A stretch of 64,000 nucleotides of DNA, taken from Voacanga thouarsii. Lineage: Eukaryota; Streptophyta; Magnoliopsida; Gentianales; Apocynaceae. The notes below the pieces were generated by a model. That model was not told the origin of the DNA. It was given only the letters and a program-made list of their open reading frames with translations, and made no database searches. The position numbers and the translations under genes were made by a program. Within the stretch, counting starts at the first letter, position 1; every line of letters starts with the position of its first letter. The stretch is taken from assembly GCA_026120185.1 (NCBI GenBank), contig JANUWF010003367.1, forward strand, positions 1,710,001 to 1,774,000, in the 5' to 3' direction. Positions 25,114-37,415 of the stretch are shown piece after piece.

Positions 25114-26010
25114 ATAAGAGATTCTAATTTTTTATTAATGAGTAAAAGATTAGAAATAATAGAATCAATTTTTATTTTTCTTTAATGATAAAAAATTTGA
25201 GATTTATGACTAAATGATAAAAGTGTATTGAAATTTAATATTATTTTTTTTAGATTGATAATATTTCATTTGATAAGGTTGATTGAAATTTAATCGACAA
25301 AAATCGATCTCTTTTTCTCATTAAAAGATCATTTCAAAAACTTTATATATCATTTTTAGTTGCACAATTTGTAAGATAAGATCATTGATATTCTTAATTA
25401 TTTTATTTTTTTAAGTGCAAGTTCTTTCAGAATTTTTATAAAAATTTTAATTTTTATCATTTGGTCTCAAAAATATCTGAAAATTGAATTAAAACTGTCT
25501 TTGTCATATTAGAACCGAAGACTCAAATATCCGTCTGTCTTGTTTCAAAATTCGAGACAAGATGGGATGAAGATTTTGACACTGAAGATATTGGAGAACC
25601 AAATTTCAGAAAGGTATTGAAGATATCCAAATTCCCAAACTGTCGAAATCCTACTCTATATATTTGCATGATTTAGAACCTAAAGCATTAAACATCTTTA
25701 TCCAAAAGAATCTATAAATGAATTATCAATTTTAATTCTTGGAAAAAATTTATGCATTGAGTTTCAAGAAGTGTTGTTTCTTTCTGCATTTGAACCATAT
25801 TGACTCTCTATTAAATTGCAAAACTGGTTGTGATAATTGCTCTTTTCTTAATTTTTTGCTGCAATTATGTTGCTTCCTATTGTTTATCATTTCAGAGAAC
25901 TTATTTAATTTCATTTTTAAATGAAAATTGCAAGCAATAGGACCTGAATATGGTTAATTAGATAGAATTAGCTGAAGTTCATTTATGTCTTGGCTCAAAG
26001 ATTTGAAGAA
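22457..26010. other. 5' flank of the shikimate kinase gene and AT-rich intergenic DNA
   Basis: The first ~500 bases should hold the leader and promoter of the minus-strand shikimate kinase gene, including a pyrimidine/poly-T tract at 22,490-22,510 on the plus strand. Beyond that I see no gene. A TA microsatellite covers 25,062-25,110. Phrases such as gaaccaaacatag (23,818-23,830) recur near 57,360 (gaaccaaatatag), suggesting a dispersed short repeat. Confidence 0.45.
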
Positions 26011-26523
26011 TGTCACGTCCCGTGACCGAGAATGATATGGCAATATTTCAAAAAGAATGTCAAACCCCGACAAACCAACTAATTCTGTGTATTCAAAAAA
26101 ATATCATAAGTTTTCATTAAATGAACTTAAAATACATTGTCTCCAAAATCCCAATTAATATTTGAGAAATATAATTGTTGAATTTAAAACATTAACTCTA
26201 AAGACATTCCAAGCAAAATAAATTAAATTCATAACCTAGACTTAATAGTTTAAAAGTCAGTCAAACTCCAAAAATCCATAACTCTAAATCCTCCTCAGAG
26301 CATTCTTCCAACGCATCTTTATCTAATTGAAAGCTTACAAAATTAATAAATATAGAGTGAACTTCATAGGATTGAATATGTTATAAAAATATTAGTTTTA
26401 CAAAGGTTAACAATATATATATCATTAAACATTCAAGAATTTCTTTTCAACAATGCAAAAACCATACTTAAAACAAAAGTTGCATTGGACGTTGGCTTAA
26501 ACATACAAAGAATAAATAAATAA

Positions 26524-26559
<36 letters not shown>

Positions 26560-27010
26560 AAGAAAAGGACATGAACAGTACCCATCAAACTTCAAACAAT
26601 GGCTACAACAGGGTTGTCTCCCTTGTGCAACAGAGCATTTTTTTTTTTAATTTTAATTGTTTTTTTAATGGATGAGGGGTGATGAATAGTACCCCTCGTC
26701 AAACAACCAAAACAAGCCTTCTGTTAATATAAATGACGTGGGGACATGGTTGCTCCCACAAGTGACCAAAAACAAGGCACAAGTAACGCTCACAAAAATT
26801 AAATTAATTTTTTTTTTGTTGGGATCATTAATCCCCACATTGAGCAACATACCTAGAATTGCAAACACGGGCTATACAATCACTTCAAAATCGATACTGC
26901 CCCAACGGTTTTTTTTTCCTTTATAAAAAAATTTCAGCAAAGTGAAACTAAAAGAAACGGAAACCTCAGAAACAACTAACAATGACAGAAGCTCCCAATA
27001 ACAACAACAT

Positions 27011-27267
27011 TGTTATGAATTATTGGAATTTCCATTAATTAGTGGAGGTTCCACTAATTATGGATTTATGTGAATTATTAGAAGATTTTTATGGATGTCC
27101 ACCATTTAGTGGAGACACCATTATTTTGTGAAGGAAAGATTAGTGAAAGAAAGATTAGAGAAAATTGTGAGATAAAAGAAAGAGAGAAATTCTTGTACAA
27201 AATAGTTAGAGTTTTATTAGTGTGTAGTGTGAAGATTTTATTCTAACACTACCCTAATTTTATAACA
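27011..27267 (+). repeat. 5' LTR of the young copia element
   Basis: It runs from TGTTATGAATTATTGG to CCTAATTTTATAACA, followed directly by cgttatcagcacgag, the usual position of the primer-binding site. It contains an inverted pair, attagtggaggttccactaat.. in its first 40 bases. Confidence 0.92.
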
Positions 27268-27940
27268 CGTTATCAGCACGAGTCTCTACCGTTATTAAAG
27301 CCAGAAGACAGGTACGCATTTATTGATCTCGCTAAATTCGAATTTGTAGCCCTTGATATTTCGAAAAAAAATTATATGTCATACAGAAATGTATCTAAAT
27401 GCTAAAAAAAAAGGAGATCCATATGTCATGTGGATAAAAAGAAAGATTTGACCACTCGAAGATGGTCGTACTACCTATCGCACGGTATGAATGGTTGCAC
27501 CTGAAGTTGCAAGATTGTAAAACCGTGAACTCCGTGATGTATAAAACTACATATTAGTTAAAAAATTTTGCAGAGAAAAAGTTACTGATAAAGTTATATT
27601 GGAGAAGACATTCTCCACTTTTCATACCTCGAATATTGTCCTGCAAGAATAATATCGAGAAAAATGGTATCCCAAATTGACAAATTTAACATGAGTTATT
27701 ATTGAGAAATCATGAAGCTGGATGAACCGGCTCAACAAGCACTCCGAAGTGAATGTCGTTGGCTCCAGCAGAAGCCATCGTTATAGTTGTAGTTGTGGCA
27801 GTGGCCGTGGTTATGGTCATGGACACACTCGATATTTCCTTATCACGGAGAAATATTGGCCACCTGAAGTGGAACAGAAAAGATAATAAGGGAAAAAGAT
27901 ATTTCCATTAATAATAAGCATCACATCTTTTATTCATATC
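27268..27940 (+). pseudogene. copia gag remnant
   Basis: Pieces in shifting frames match copia gag of the AAK-LTR-Gag type: FVALDIS near 27,340, a capsid piece near 27,600 (LEKTFSTF-like codons), then VNVVGSSRSH and a Gly/His-rich SGRGYGHGHTRYF stretch near 27,750-27,835 that normally precedes the zinc knuckle. Stops and deletions are frequent. The gag similarity fades by about 27,940, where the antisense RKD segment begins. Confidence 0.6.
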
Positions 27941-28166
27941 ACTAGTGTTCATATGAACTTGATGATACATGCTTATAGTTGCTCTTTTGTAATTGAGTCG
28001 ACAAATGTAAGATGAAGGTTCGTAATTGTTCTTTTTCAATATTTACATTAGAGGACGACAAACAATTAGTAATTATGGACTTCAACTCCTCTTTTTCGAC
28101 ATCCTCCTCCTTTTCTTTCCCCTTTGAGCCAAGCATCGAAACTAGCGAGCAGAATTAGCCGTAAAA

Positions 28167-29340
28167 TTACTCGCGAAATGAGTCTTGAGATTTTATGATC
28201 TCCTTAAGTTTATTATATTTCTTATTATATTTGGCCTTGAAGCATGCTTGTCTCAATTTCTGTGTTTGGTCCTCTAACTGCGTATTAGGACTTTCTTCTA
28301 CCAACTGTTTTTCACATTCCAGATATCGCAATGGCTTCTTTTAATTTCTTCTCGCCCATATGTCCTCCTTCTTCTTTATTTTGCATATCCCGTAAATCGA
28401 AGTGATATCATCGGTTATTTACTTATAAATCTTTCATAGTTTCATACTTGCAAATAATAAGTATGTATGAGAGAGAACCCGGACATTCTTGATTATGGTC
28501 TCCAAGCTCACCAATTTCCTGTGAGGCCATCGACGAATTCCTAACTCCCTACATCTTTTCTTGAGACGGGTTATGCCAATATTCGGTTCTTTGGTCGCGC
28601 TCATGATTGGTAGGTAAAAGTATCTGCGAAATTGTTTCTCTTGATAGTGTCTGGGAGTTATTGCCCTTCTTCTCTCTCTGCCTCTTAATCATCTTCTTCT
28701 CCCCAAGAATTTTGTCTGCAATAATATCTTGAATTTCGATATTATGCATTTCATGAGTACTTACTCCGACTTCGTTGTCAAGACCACTCATTATTTCTCC
28801 TAGAAAAATAAAATAATATCGATAAAGGTAATACCATTCAAAATCCATGTTTAAATGGATAATAACCTGGAATCATATTCTGGCTTTGTTCAAAATCCAT
28901 TAGAGAGTAGAATAGATCATGCACAAGCATATCCTCATTAAAAGGAATAGCATCAAGAGGAACAGTATCAAAAGCAGTCTCTTGTAGGGGCAGATCAACT
29001 TGGTCCAAAGCAGTATGTTCAAAACTTCCAATGATTTACATAAAAAACAAACCAAAAGAGAGTTTAATTTCATTATCAAGCACACTAAAAACAAATGGAA
29101 GCCCTCAAAGGTATTTCACCTGAAATTAGGAGGAAGCGGTTGGTATGGAAAGGAAAACATATCAAAATCTTCTGCGTTCGAATTAGGCGTAAGCGGTTGG
29201 TTTGAAAAGGAAAACATATCAAAATCTTACGTGTTCGAATTAGGCGAAGCGGTTGGTTTGGAAATGAAAATACATCAACATCTCGCTGCAGAAACTAAGT
29301 CAAAATTTGACCATGTCTCAAATGAATTACGAGTCTCCAT
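28167..29340 (-). pseudogene. RKD-like: RKD-type RWP-RK transcription factor gene, captured in the copia element
   Basis: RKD proteins are plant DNA-binding factors of egg cell and gametophyte identity. On the minus strand, exon 1 (29,340-29,120) starts METRNSFETWSNFDLVSA and carries three 57 bp repeats. Exon 2 (about 29,020-28,867) reads ALDQVDLPLQETAFDTVP, then LVHDLFYSLMDFEQSQNM. A clean intron (gttatt...ttttctag) leads to exon 3 (28,799 to about 28,479) with a basic stretch and the RWP-RK domain: YFYLPIMSATKEPNIGI, LKKRCRELGI, and RRWPHRKL at 28,535-28,512. The last part reads LEDQTQKLRQACFKAKY and ends in TAA at 28,169-28,167, the usual leucine/coiled tail. Damage: a +1 and a -1 shift and a TAA in the exon 1 repeats, a 1 nt insertion before YFYLP, and a frame change before ECEKQLVEE. 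The gene is antisense to the host element and keeps an intron, so it was taken up as unspliced or genomic sequence. Confidence 0.85.
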
Positions 29341-29640
29341 ATCTGCTTTGTGATTTTTGTATTTGATGTTTACTAATGACTGATAACTGATATATATATC
29401 GATACATATATATATATATCTGTATGAGGAAGAAGAAGAGGTAGATGGTAGGTAGAGGGTCGGAGGAGAAGAAAAGATAAGAGAGGAAGAGGAAAAGTCG
29501 GTACCGGGAAGAGTGAAAAAAAAAGAGATATTTTTCTTGGTATTTTCTGCTTGTCATCATTTTCTTATATTTCTTTTCTTATTCTCTTGTGAAATCATTA
29601 TTCCCTAAATTAGGGGAGAACCAAAACAGCATAAAAAAGA
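29341..29640 (-). promoter_or_regulatory. leader and possible promoter of the captured RKD gene
   Basis: Upstream of the RKD ATG there is a TA-rich stretch (about 29,390-29,421) and a pyrimidine-rich leader-like run (CT-rich on the minus strand, 29,425-29,520), features common in plant 5' UTRs. Copia coding similarity only resumes at about 29,650, so this stretch probably came along with the RKD gene. Promoter activity is inferred, not shown. Confidence 0.4.
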
Positions 29641-29649
29641 TCGTGATTA

Positions 29650-31775
29650 GACAACATCATTAAATTATCTTGATCCACATACAAGCGCGTGTGAACTTGA
29701 AGTTCAAAAGATAATTCATTTGTAAAGCATTGCAAATCAAATGCCAGACACTTTTGTTGACTCCAGAAGAGTTACAAAATCGTATATTCCAGCTATAAAT
29801 GCTCCTATTCGAATTGAAGTTCCAGCAGAACAAAATATTATACCTATAGCTGCTGAGTCAAAAACATGCCAGAAGCGTGGCCGACCTCTTGGTTCTAAAG
29901 ATAAAAATCCTCGAAAGAAAAGAGGATTAAATGATCCGAAGATCATATTGAAGAAAAGAATGATAAAGACCAAGAGAGAACCGATGACAAAGAACCGAAG
30001 TTGATGAAAGTAACACCGAAATTTCTATCAATTATACCACTTCCGGTAGAAGTTGGAATCGGATAGAAACTGTTATTGATAATATATTTGCATACAATAT
30101 ATCTCTTGATGTTACACAGGATAATGATGATCCCGAACCAATATCGATTGATGAATGTCGGCATAGAAAAGATTGGCTGCAATGGAAAGATGCGATTCAA
30201 TCGGAGTTAAATGCACCGGCAAAACGTGAAGTCTTCGGACCTGCAGTCCGAACACCGAAAGGTATAAAACCTGTTGGCTACAAATGGATATTTGTGCGAA
30301 AGCGCAATGAAAAGAGTGAAATCGTTCGATATAAAGCGCGATTAGTAGCCCAAGGTTTTTCACAAAGACCAGGTATTGATTATGATGAAACTTATTCTCC
30401 TGTTGTTGATGCTATTACACTCCGATATCTTATCGGTTTGGCAAGTACATGAAAAGATAGATATGCGCCTATTAGATGTTGTCACTCGCTTACTTGTATG
30501 GAAATTTAGAAAATGATGTTTACATGAAAATCCCCGAAGGATTTCATATGCTTGAAGCATATAAACATTATCCTCGTGAAAATTACTCCATCAAGTTGCG
30601 TAAATCATTATATGGCCTGAAGCAATCCGGGCGCATGTGGTTCACACGTCTTAGTGAATATTTATTGAAAGCGGGATTTAAAAATGACCAGGTATGTCCA
30701 TGCGTTTTTATTAAGAAATCTGGTTCTAAATTTGTGATATTAGCTATATATGTTGATGATATTAATCTTATTGGAACTCTCGAAGAGCTCCAAGAAACAA
30801 TTGATTATTTAAAAAGAGAATTCGAAATCAAGGATTTTGGTAAAACCAAATTTTGCCTTGGTTTACAAATTGAACATTTGGAGAGTGGAACATTTATTCA
30901 TCAATCAACATATACAAGCAAAAGTGCTAAAAAGATTTTACATGGACAAAGCACATCCATTGAGTATTCCAATGATCGTCCGATCATTAAATGTGGATAA
31001 AGATCCTTTTCGACCTCAAGAAAATGATGAAGAACTCATTGGTCCTGAAGTACCATATCTCAGTGCAATTGGTGCATTGATGTATCTTGCTAATAACACA
31101 CGGCCCGATATTGCTTTCGTTGTCAATTTATTAGCAAGATTTAGTTCTTCACCAACACGACGACATTGGAATGGAATTAAACAAGTCTTTCGATATCTCC
31201 AAGGTACAATTGATCTCGGATTATTTTATTCAAATAAAACCAGTCCAACATTGATAGGTTATGCAGATGTCTGGTTATTTATCCGATCCACATAAAGCAC
31301 GTTCTCAAACGGGCTATCTATTTACATGTGGAAATACTTGCTATATCATGGCGTTCTACGAAACAATCTATAGCAACTACTTCTTCAAATCATGCTTGAA
31401 ATTATAGCCATTCATGAAGCAAGTCGAGAATGTGTATGGCTAAGATCCATGATTCATTATATCCGAGAAAGTTGTGGATTATCATCAATCAAAGGTATTC
31501 CAACTCCTCTTTATGAAGACAATGCAGCTTGCATAGCTCAATTACGAGGAGGATATATTAAAGGAGATCGGACAAAACATATTTCACCAAAATTCTTCTT
31601 TACTCATGAACTCCAGAAGAAATGTAAAATTGATGTGCTACAAATTCGGTCATGTGACAACCTCGCAGATATTTTCACGAAGACTTTACCGACTGCAACA
31701 TTTGAGAAGTTGAGATATAAAATCGGTATGCGTCGGTTTAAAGATTTAAAAGAATCATCTTATCAGGGGGAGTAA
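29650..31775 (+). pseudogene. copia pol remnant: integrase end, RT, RNase H
   Basis: It opens with the integrase C-terminal phrase LNYLDPHTSACELEVQKIIH (with a stop after it) and VDSRRVTKSYIPAINAPIRI, then KRGRPLGSKDKNPRK. RT follows from about 30,130 (YKWIFVRKRNEKSEIVRYKA; RLVAQGFSQRPGIDYDETYS), the tract LRKSLYGLKQSGRMWF and an intact YVDD near 30,751. RNase H runs from about 31,200 (SQTGYLFTCGNTCY; YEDNAACI; LADIFTKTLP) to the TAA at 31,773-31,775. At least four frame changes (about 30,004, 30,450, 30,930 and 31,280-31,390) prevent a single polyprotein. Confidence 0.85.
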
Positions 31776-31899
31776 TAAACAGACATATAGAATAGTGTAC
31801 TCTTTTTCCTTCACTAGATTTTTTTCCCACTGGGTTTTTATCTAGTAAGGTTTTAACGAGGCATATTCTTTATGTAATGGATGGACATCCAAGGGGGAG

Positions 31900-32156
31900 T
31901 GTTATGAATTATTGGAATTTCCATTAATTAGTGGAGGCTCCACTAATTATGGATTTATGTGAATTATTAGAAGATTTTTATGGATGTCCACCATTTAGTG
32001 GAGACACCATTATTTTGTGAAAGAAAGATTAGTGAAAGAAAGATTAGAGAAAATTGTGAGATAAAAGAAAGAGAGAAATTCTTGTGCAAAATAGTTAGAG
32101 TTTTATTAGTGTGTAGTGTGAAGATTTTATTCTAACACTACCCTAATTTTATAACA
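31900..32156 (+). repeat. 3' LTR of the young copia element
   Basis: Same length as the 5' LTR with three substitutions. It starts immediately after the AAGGGGGAG polypurine tract and is followed by the AACAT duplication. Confidence 0.92.
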
Positions 32157-33219
32157 AACATTTATTTTTCTTTTCTTTCTTAAACTAAAACGATACAGAT
32201 ATCAGAAAGAACAGCAGCCAATGATTGCAATTTTTTAAAAAATATATTAAATTCAGAACATTCGTATTAAATTCTTTTTCAAAGAGGAATCATACTAAGG
32301 CTTTGGCTAATTGATATTAGTTCCCTAACTATTATATCCCATTAGGAGAATGGCTAGAACAAAACCAAGTATAATATTCCCCTAGTAAGGGCCAAACAGA
32401 AAACTAAGTATTGTATCTCCTTAGCTATAGGCCAGTATGCAGAATTGTTTGAAAAGTCCCCACCATCACCACCCTAAAGCATTAGACAACTTATGTATCA
32501 GAATTCAATACAAAAACAAAAATTTTCATGAAAACCATAAATTTAGTACAGAACACTCATATTAACCTTATTATTAGAATCATCTAAAGTATCATACTCA
32601 ATCTAATTTGTATACTAATATAAGTTTTTTATGAATTTCATAACAGAAGCAAAACTGAAGCAGAAACCAGAACTAGGAATGAACGGAAAGTGCATAAAAG
32701 CTATATCCCCCTTACCAGACAATCCCATAAATTACAACTCAACAATTCAAACAACTCCTAAAACCCACCACAATTTTTCAAGCACCTGCAAACTCAGACA
32801 TCAATAACCCTATTAGAACCATCAGAACTCAAAAATTCCTAAATTAGAATCCTACAACCCTAATCTAATTCTCAGAATAAAAAACCCTAGATACCAATTA
32901 GATCCTAACAAAAGTATAATGGAATCGAAAATTACCAAAATCCGTAGCCTCAAGCTCCATTTCTTCCCCTGGCACCTCTTCTCTATTATTCTTATTCTCT
33001 CCCAAAATTGCCTCTGCAACGTTGGTATCATTTAGTTAGAAAAATAACGTAATTGACATACCTAATAAAAGTAAATCAGTCTTAATAATAAGTTAATTGT
33101 TAACAAGCCCCTAAATTAATTCCTCTAATAATTAAGTCCCCACATCACATGGGCTCAAATACAGACAAAAGTAACTATAAAAAGAAAGGGCCCAAGGTGG
33201 AAAGAGCCGTGGGCTTACA

Positions 33220-33342
33220 TTCCACCCCTTTGCAGAAAGTTTTGTCCTCGAAACTTGCACACCTATATCCTCAAATAAGAAAGGATACTTCTAACGTGTT
33301 TTCTCCTCCAACGCCCAAATTGCTTCACGCTCGAAGTGATTA
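33220..33342 (-). pseudogene. gypsy integrase C-terminal end plus polypurine tract
   Basis: On the minus strand from 33,342 the codons read HFEREAIWALEEKTR, a stop, KYPFLFEDIGVQVSRTK, then the polypurine tract AAGGGGTGGAA (33,230-33,220) abutting the 3' LTR. This is the usual end of a gypsy pol. It continues the frame that breaks off at about 48,163 (reading VKVQWSN), from which it is separated by the nested element with its GATTA duplication. Confidence 0.82.
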
Positions 33343-36300
33343 TGTAACACCCCACTTACTTACGTACCCAAAATGGGTTGGGGATGTTATCCTGTCCATT
33401 AGACTAGGGGTCTTTATAGCGAAAGAATAAAAGAAATTCAAATTTTAAAGAAAGTCTAAGCGAAAATTAATTAAAAAAAAGAACTTCAATACTTATACAA
33501 AAGTTCCCACATAAAAATAATATTCAAAACAAATATCCCACAAATGGACAAAGAAATTCCATAACAAAAACTTCAAGCTACTGATCTTCCAACCTAATCA
33601 AGACTTGAGGCTCCCTGAAAATATGAGTTCAAAATAGTGTGAGATTGATTATCTCAGTAAGCCCCGTGTGTAAGTTGGGCTAAGAAAATAAAATAAGTTT
33701 CATGATGCATGCACTAACGGTATATAAAAAGCTTATCATGCCTTCTTTATAAATTTAATTCTCACTTCTTGAAAGATACTAGTGAGAAATCACGGAGTAA
33801 AACGCTCTTAAAATATTTTGATTGGAAAGATATGAATGATTAAAGGAGTATTAAGCTTGGAATATAATTCCAAGGTCCCCTTAGAATAGTTCTACGGAAA
33901 TAGTTCAACAATTAAAAGCAACCAAGTTAGCGTGGCATGGTACAGAGGTGGCTCTTACACTAAGTGAAGCGCATGACCCCCGTCAGGTGGTGAAAGGGCA
34001 CAAAGGTGTCTCTCACTTCTGTGAAGCATTTGACCCCAACATCTGGTAGGTGTACATCCTACCGAGCGAGATTCTCCTCTCTCTCTCACTCAATCCAATC
34101 TGGCTGTCCCACTTCCGGCCGTCGGTTCTACTAGAACCTCGTCGCTAGCTGGGGACGGCTTAACCTTCTATATTGATGGCTTGATTGAAAAGAGTCAATT
34201 TCTTGGAGGTGGCCACCTATCGAGAGATATTCCCAGACCAACCAAAGGCTAGTAGGTCTAACCCCTATTGAGTACTCAACGTTATTCATTTTTCACAATT
34301 CATAAGGCTCCAAAACAGATCCTACAAAATTAATTCAATACAATTCCAAATAACATTTTCCAACTCACACAAAGATTTTAGAAGGTATGGTTTTGAGTCA
34401 ATATTTTATTCCAAGTGTTCATAGTTGAAGGAGCCACATGCTCAAATAAGACATGCTATAATTTTTGAAAAGTATATGCATGATAATGAATTCATCTCTT
34501 GCATATTCAAAATAAATCATAAAGTTTGATGCTTGGCTCCTAGGTCATGCTTGACATATTTCAAAAATTTCTAAATTTAGAAGTTTCTAAAATTAGAAGC
34601 TTTTCAAATGTAGAAAGTTTCCAAAATAAGAAGTTTCTAAAATATAGGAGTTTTAAAAAATTAGCTATCGTGCCATTATTTTGTGTTTGCAAGAGATACT
34701 CACCAACCTTTCTTTCAAACCAAGACAATAAAATAAAATCGATTTCATGAATGTAAGGGAACTTACCTTATCCTTAAGCTTAGGGTATGAACTCTAATAA
34801 GTTGGTCCTTATCCTTGATAATCTTCCAAATCTAGCAAAGAGTTTATATAAATCAATCACAACACTTCCTAGATCATCTCAAATAAAAAGTCCACATTAT
34901 ACACCAAGTGTACATCATGCCTATATTATACTTTGTTCGCCAAATAATGTCAATGAATAGTAAACATGAACTTTACATATACTCAACACATAAGACCTTC
35001 CATCAATCCCTTAGAAAGCATAAAATCCACCCTTAATAATTTCTCAAGAAATTAAATTAAACTGAGTAATTTAGCACAAAACCCATAGCTGCTTTCAATT
35101 TCTGGCAACCATAGTCTAAGCTCCTAAGGGTAAAAAACCTATATAAACCCCTCCAATTGACCTCAAATTTTGCAGGAACATAGCTTAACATGTTATGAAT
35201 GAAATACACTAAGCACATTGAGAAAATTAGGCTCATACAAATCGCAGAAAATTCTGAACAGAAAGTGCACGAATCTGTTTAAATCTGTCAACAAGGAGAG
35301 AAAAAAAAAAAAAGAACTCCCAACTTTGATCCCGTTTTAACCCCAAATTTTCCAGATTATTAAAGCACACAAAAGCCTGCATTTTCAACCTTTTCACCCT
35401 TAAAAACCATGCTCAAAATAGATTCCAAAATAGTGAATAGTAAGTACCAAAAATCCACTCTTCCTAGTTTTTATTTTTATTTTTTTTATGTTTTTGAAAA
35501 ATTTCTGCAATTAATTACAGTAGTTTCTGACACAACAACACACACTAAAGTCATCACTCATGTCCCTAGAATCATGGCATTTCAAAGGAAAAACAAGTTT
35601 TGCAAAAGTTTTGTATACAACCATCAACATGCTCAAAATAGGAAATTTTTTTACAGCAAAGTTCACGTTCTCATAAGTATATATATATATATAAAAGCCT
35701 TGCTTGGATTAAATTCTTCAAGAAGACTAAACTCTAAAATGCCTAGAGAAAAGGCGAAACATAGGATACTCAACATCTAACATCTTGCATTCCAGAAACA
35801 TCCAAGAATTCCCACTCAAACTACACATTCAATAGCAACAAAAATTTTAATTTTATAACCAACCATCTTAAAGCCAAAATCATGTACACAAGTTTCTCCC
35901 TTCAAATTTCCCTTGAAGAAAATAACCCCAACATTCAAGATTTACGCAGGATCAACATTAACAAGAAAAGATCCCGCACAAGGAAGTAAGGAGATAACCG
36001 AAAATTCCATCACAAACACACATATACATGCTGCCATTTTTTTTTCCCAAGAGAAAATAAAAGAAGGATCAAGCTTGTTACCTCTTGAAATCCTTTTATG
36101 AAAAAGAAGAGCAACCTAGAATGATAGTTGTTGTGTGTATCAACAAGAATAAAAAGTCACCTCTTGGCAGGAGTTTGTTTAAGAATAATCTCGTGGTGCC
36201 GATAGAGAGATTGAGGTAGATTGTGAGTGACGGTGGCTGAGAGCATGGGCAGATTAAGAGAAAAAAAAAAAAAAAAACTATCTGTAGGCTATACTCCTTA

Positions 36301-36884
36301 TGCAATGGAGAATAGAAAATCGTGAAGCTAGGGGGAATTGGGTTGTACTGGCTGATAGGAGGAAAAGATAAAGATTGATTAATTTCAAACACACTTCTAA
36401 TCAAACCACAATTCTATAGATACTAGCAGCTTTTGTGATCAGCTACGAGAAGTACAAGGAGGCGGTTCGCAACAATGAAGGAAAAGACAAAATGTCCTAA
36501 TTAAATTATGATTGCTTCTCTACTCTCCCACTTTTGGGTAGAGCAAAAAAAAAAAAAAAAAAACATCCAAGACATTGTGTAGCTAAACACGATGAACTAA
36601 TAGGAACATAATATGTACTTGTCACACCAAAGTATGTATATAATATTATAATGCAAAGCAAAAGAAAGTCTTAATATGATATTATTAAATGATTATAATA
36701 ATATATGTAATACCATTATGACTTATTAAGTGGAAACAATTATAATAACAAGATTATAATATTAGAGATGTAAACTATAATAATAAATTAATATAATATA
36801 ATTATTATATTCATAATTACAATTATCATTATAATTAAAAATTATTAAGAGGTGGCCAACCTAAGATATGGGGCATGATCATTT

Positions 36885-36986
<102 letters not shown>

Positions 36987-37124
36987 GTGGAGGTATAATC
37001 CAACTTTACTTGAAAATTCTAAAGCAAAAATTAATAGGACTAGGTAATGCAAATGAGATGGCTAAACTAGATCAACCACATGAATCACTACTAAAAAAAA
37101 ACCCAACAAATACGACCACATCAA

Positions 37125-37415
37125 TTACGACGGCCACAAACTGTCATAATTGAGGCCTTTAACGATGGTTTAGAAGCCGTCGTATTATACAAGTATATAC
37201 GACGGTTTGATCTAAACCGTCGTACTAGATCAAACAATTACGACGGTTTGAGTTGACCATTGCAAAAAGTGGACATAATACGACGGTTTAAAATAACCGT
37301 CGTATTTAGTGAACCAATTACGACGGTTTTTATAACCGTCGTATTTAGTTTAATAGTTAAATTTAATTAAATTTTGGTTGATTTTTATTATTATCACGCT
37401 TTAACAACCGTCGTA
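37125..37415. repeat. left subterminal repeat array of the CACTA element
   Basis: About ten copies of the motif tacgacgg or its inverse ccgtcgta, often as close inverted pairs (tacgacggttt ... aaccgtcgta). Such arrays bind the element's DNA-binding transposition protein in En/Spm. Confidence 0.85.

Larger units (their letters stand above)
27011..32156 (+). mobile_element. young Ty1-copia element carrying a captured RKD gene
   Basis: Perfect architecture: 257 bp LTRs at 27,011-27,267 and 31,900-32,156, TSD AACAT on both sides (27,006-27,010 and 32,157-32,161), and polypurine tract AAGGGGGAG at 31,891-31,899. The LTRs differ at 3 positions by my base-by-base reading (t/c, g/a, a/g). Inside, a worn gag remnant is followed by an antisense RWP-RK gene, then by the last part of integrase, RT and RNase H. 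Retropepsin and the integrase core are missing, so it could only move with proteins from another copia element. Confidence 0.93.
26011..33219 (-). repeat. 3' LTR of the gypsy element, split by a copia insertion
   Basis: The two parts, 26,011-27,010 and 32,162-33,219, join to ~2.06 kb colinear with the copy at 54,992-56,829. Shared phrases include caaaccaactaattctgtgt, acattgtctccaaaatccca, accatcaccaccct and aaagtaactataaaaagaaa. On the minus strand it starts TGTAAGCCCACGGC next to the polypurine tract and ends GGACGTGACA. A TA microsatellite lies at 26,529-26,556. Confidence 0.85.

Noticed and set aside
29000..29353. 117-residue plus-strand frame with repeats
   Set aside because: It is the antisense of the RKD exon 1 repeats; the minus strand has the family match.
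37130..37410. CRISPR-like array of spaced short repeats
   Set aside because: These are CACTA subterminal motifs in both orientations within a plant transposon, with irregular spacing.
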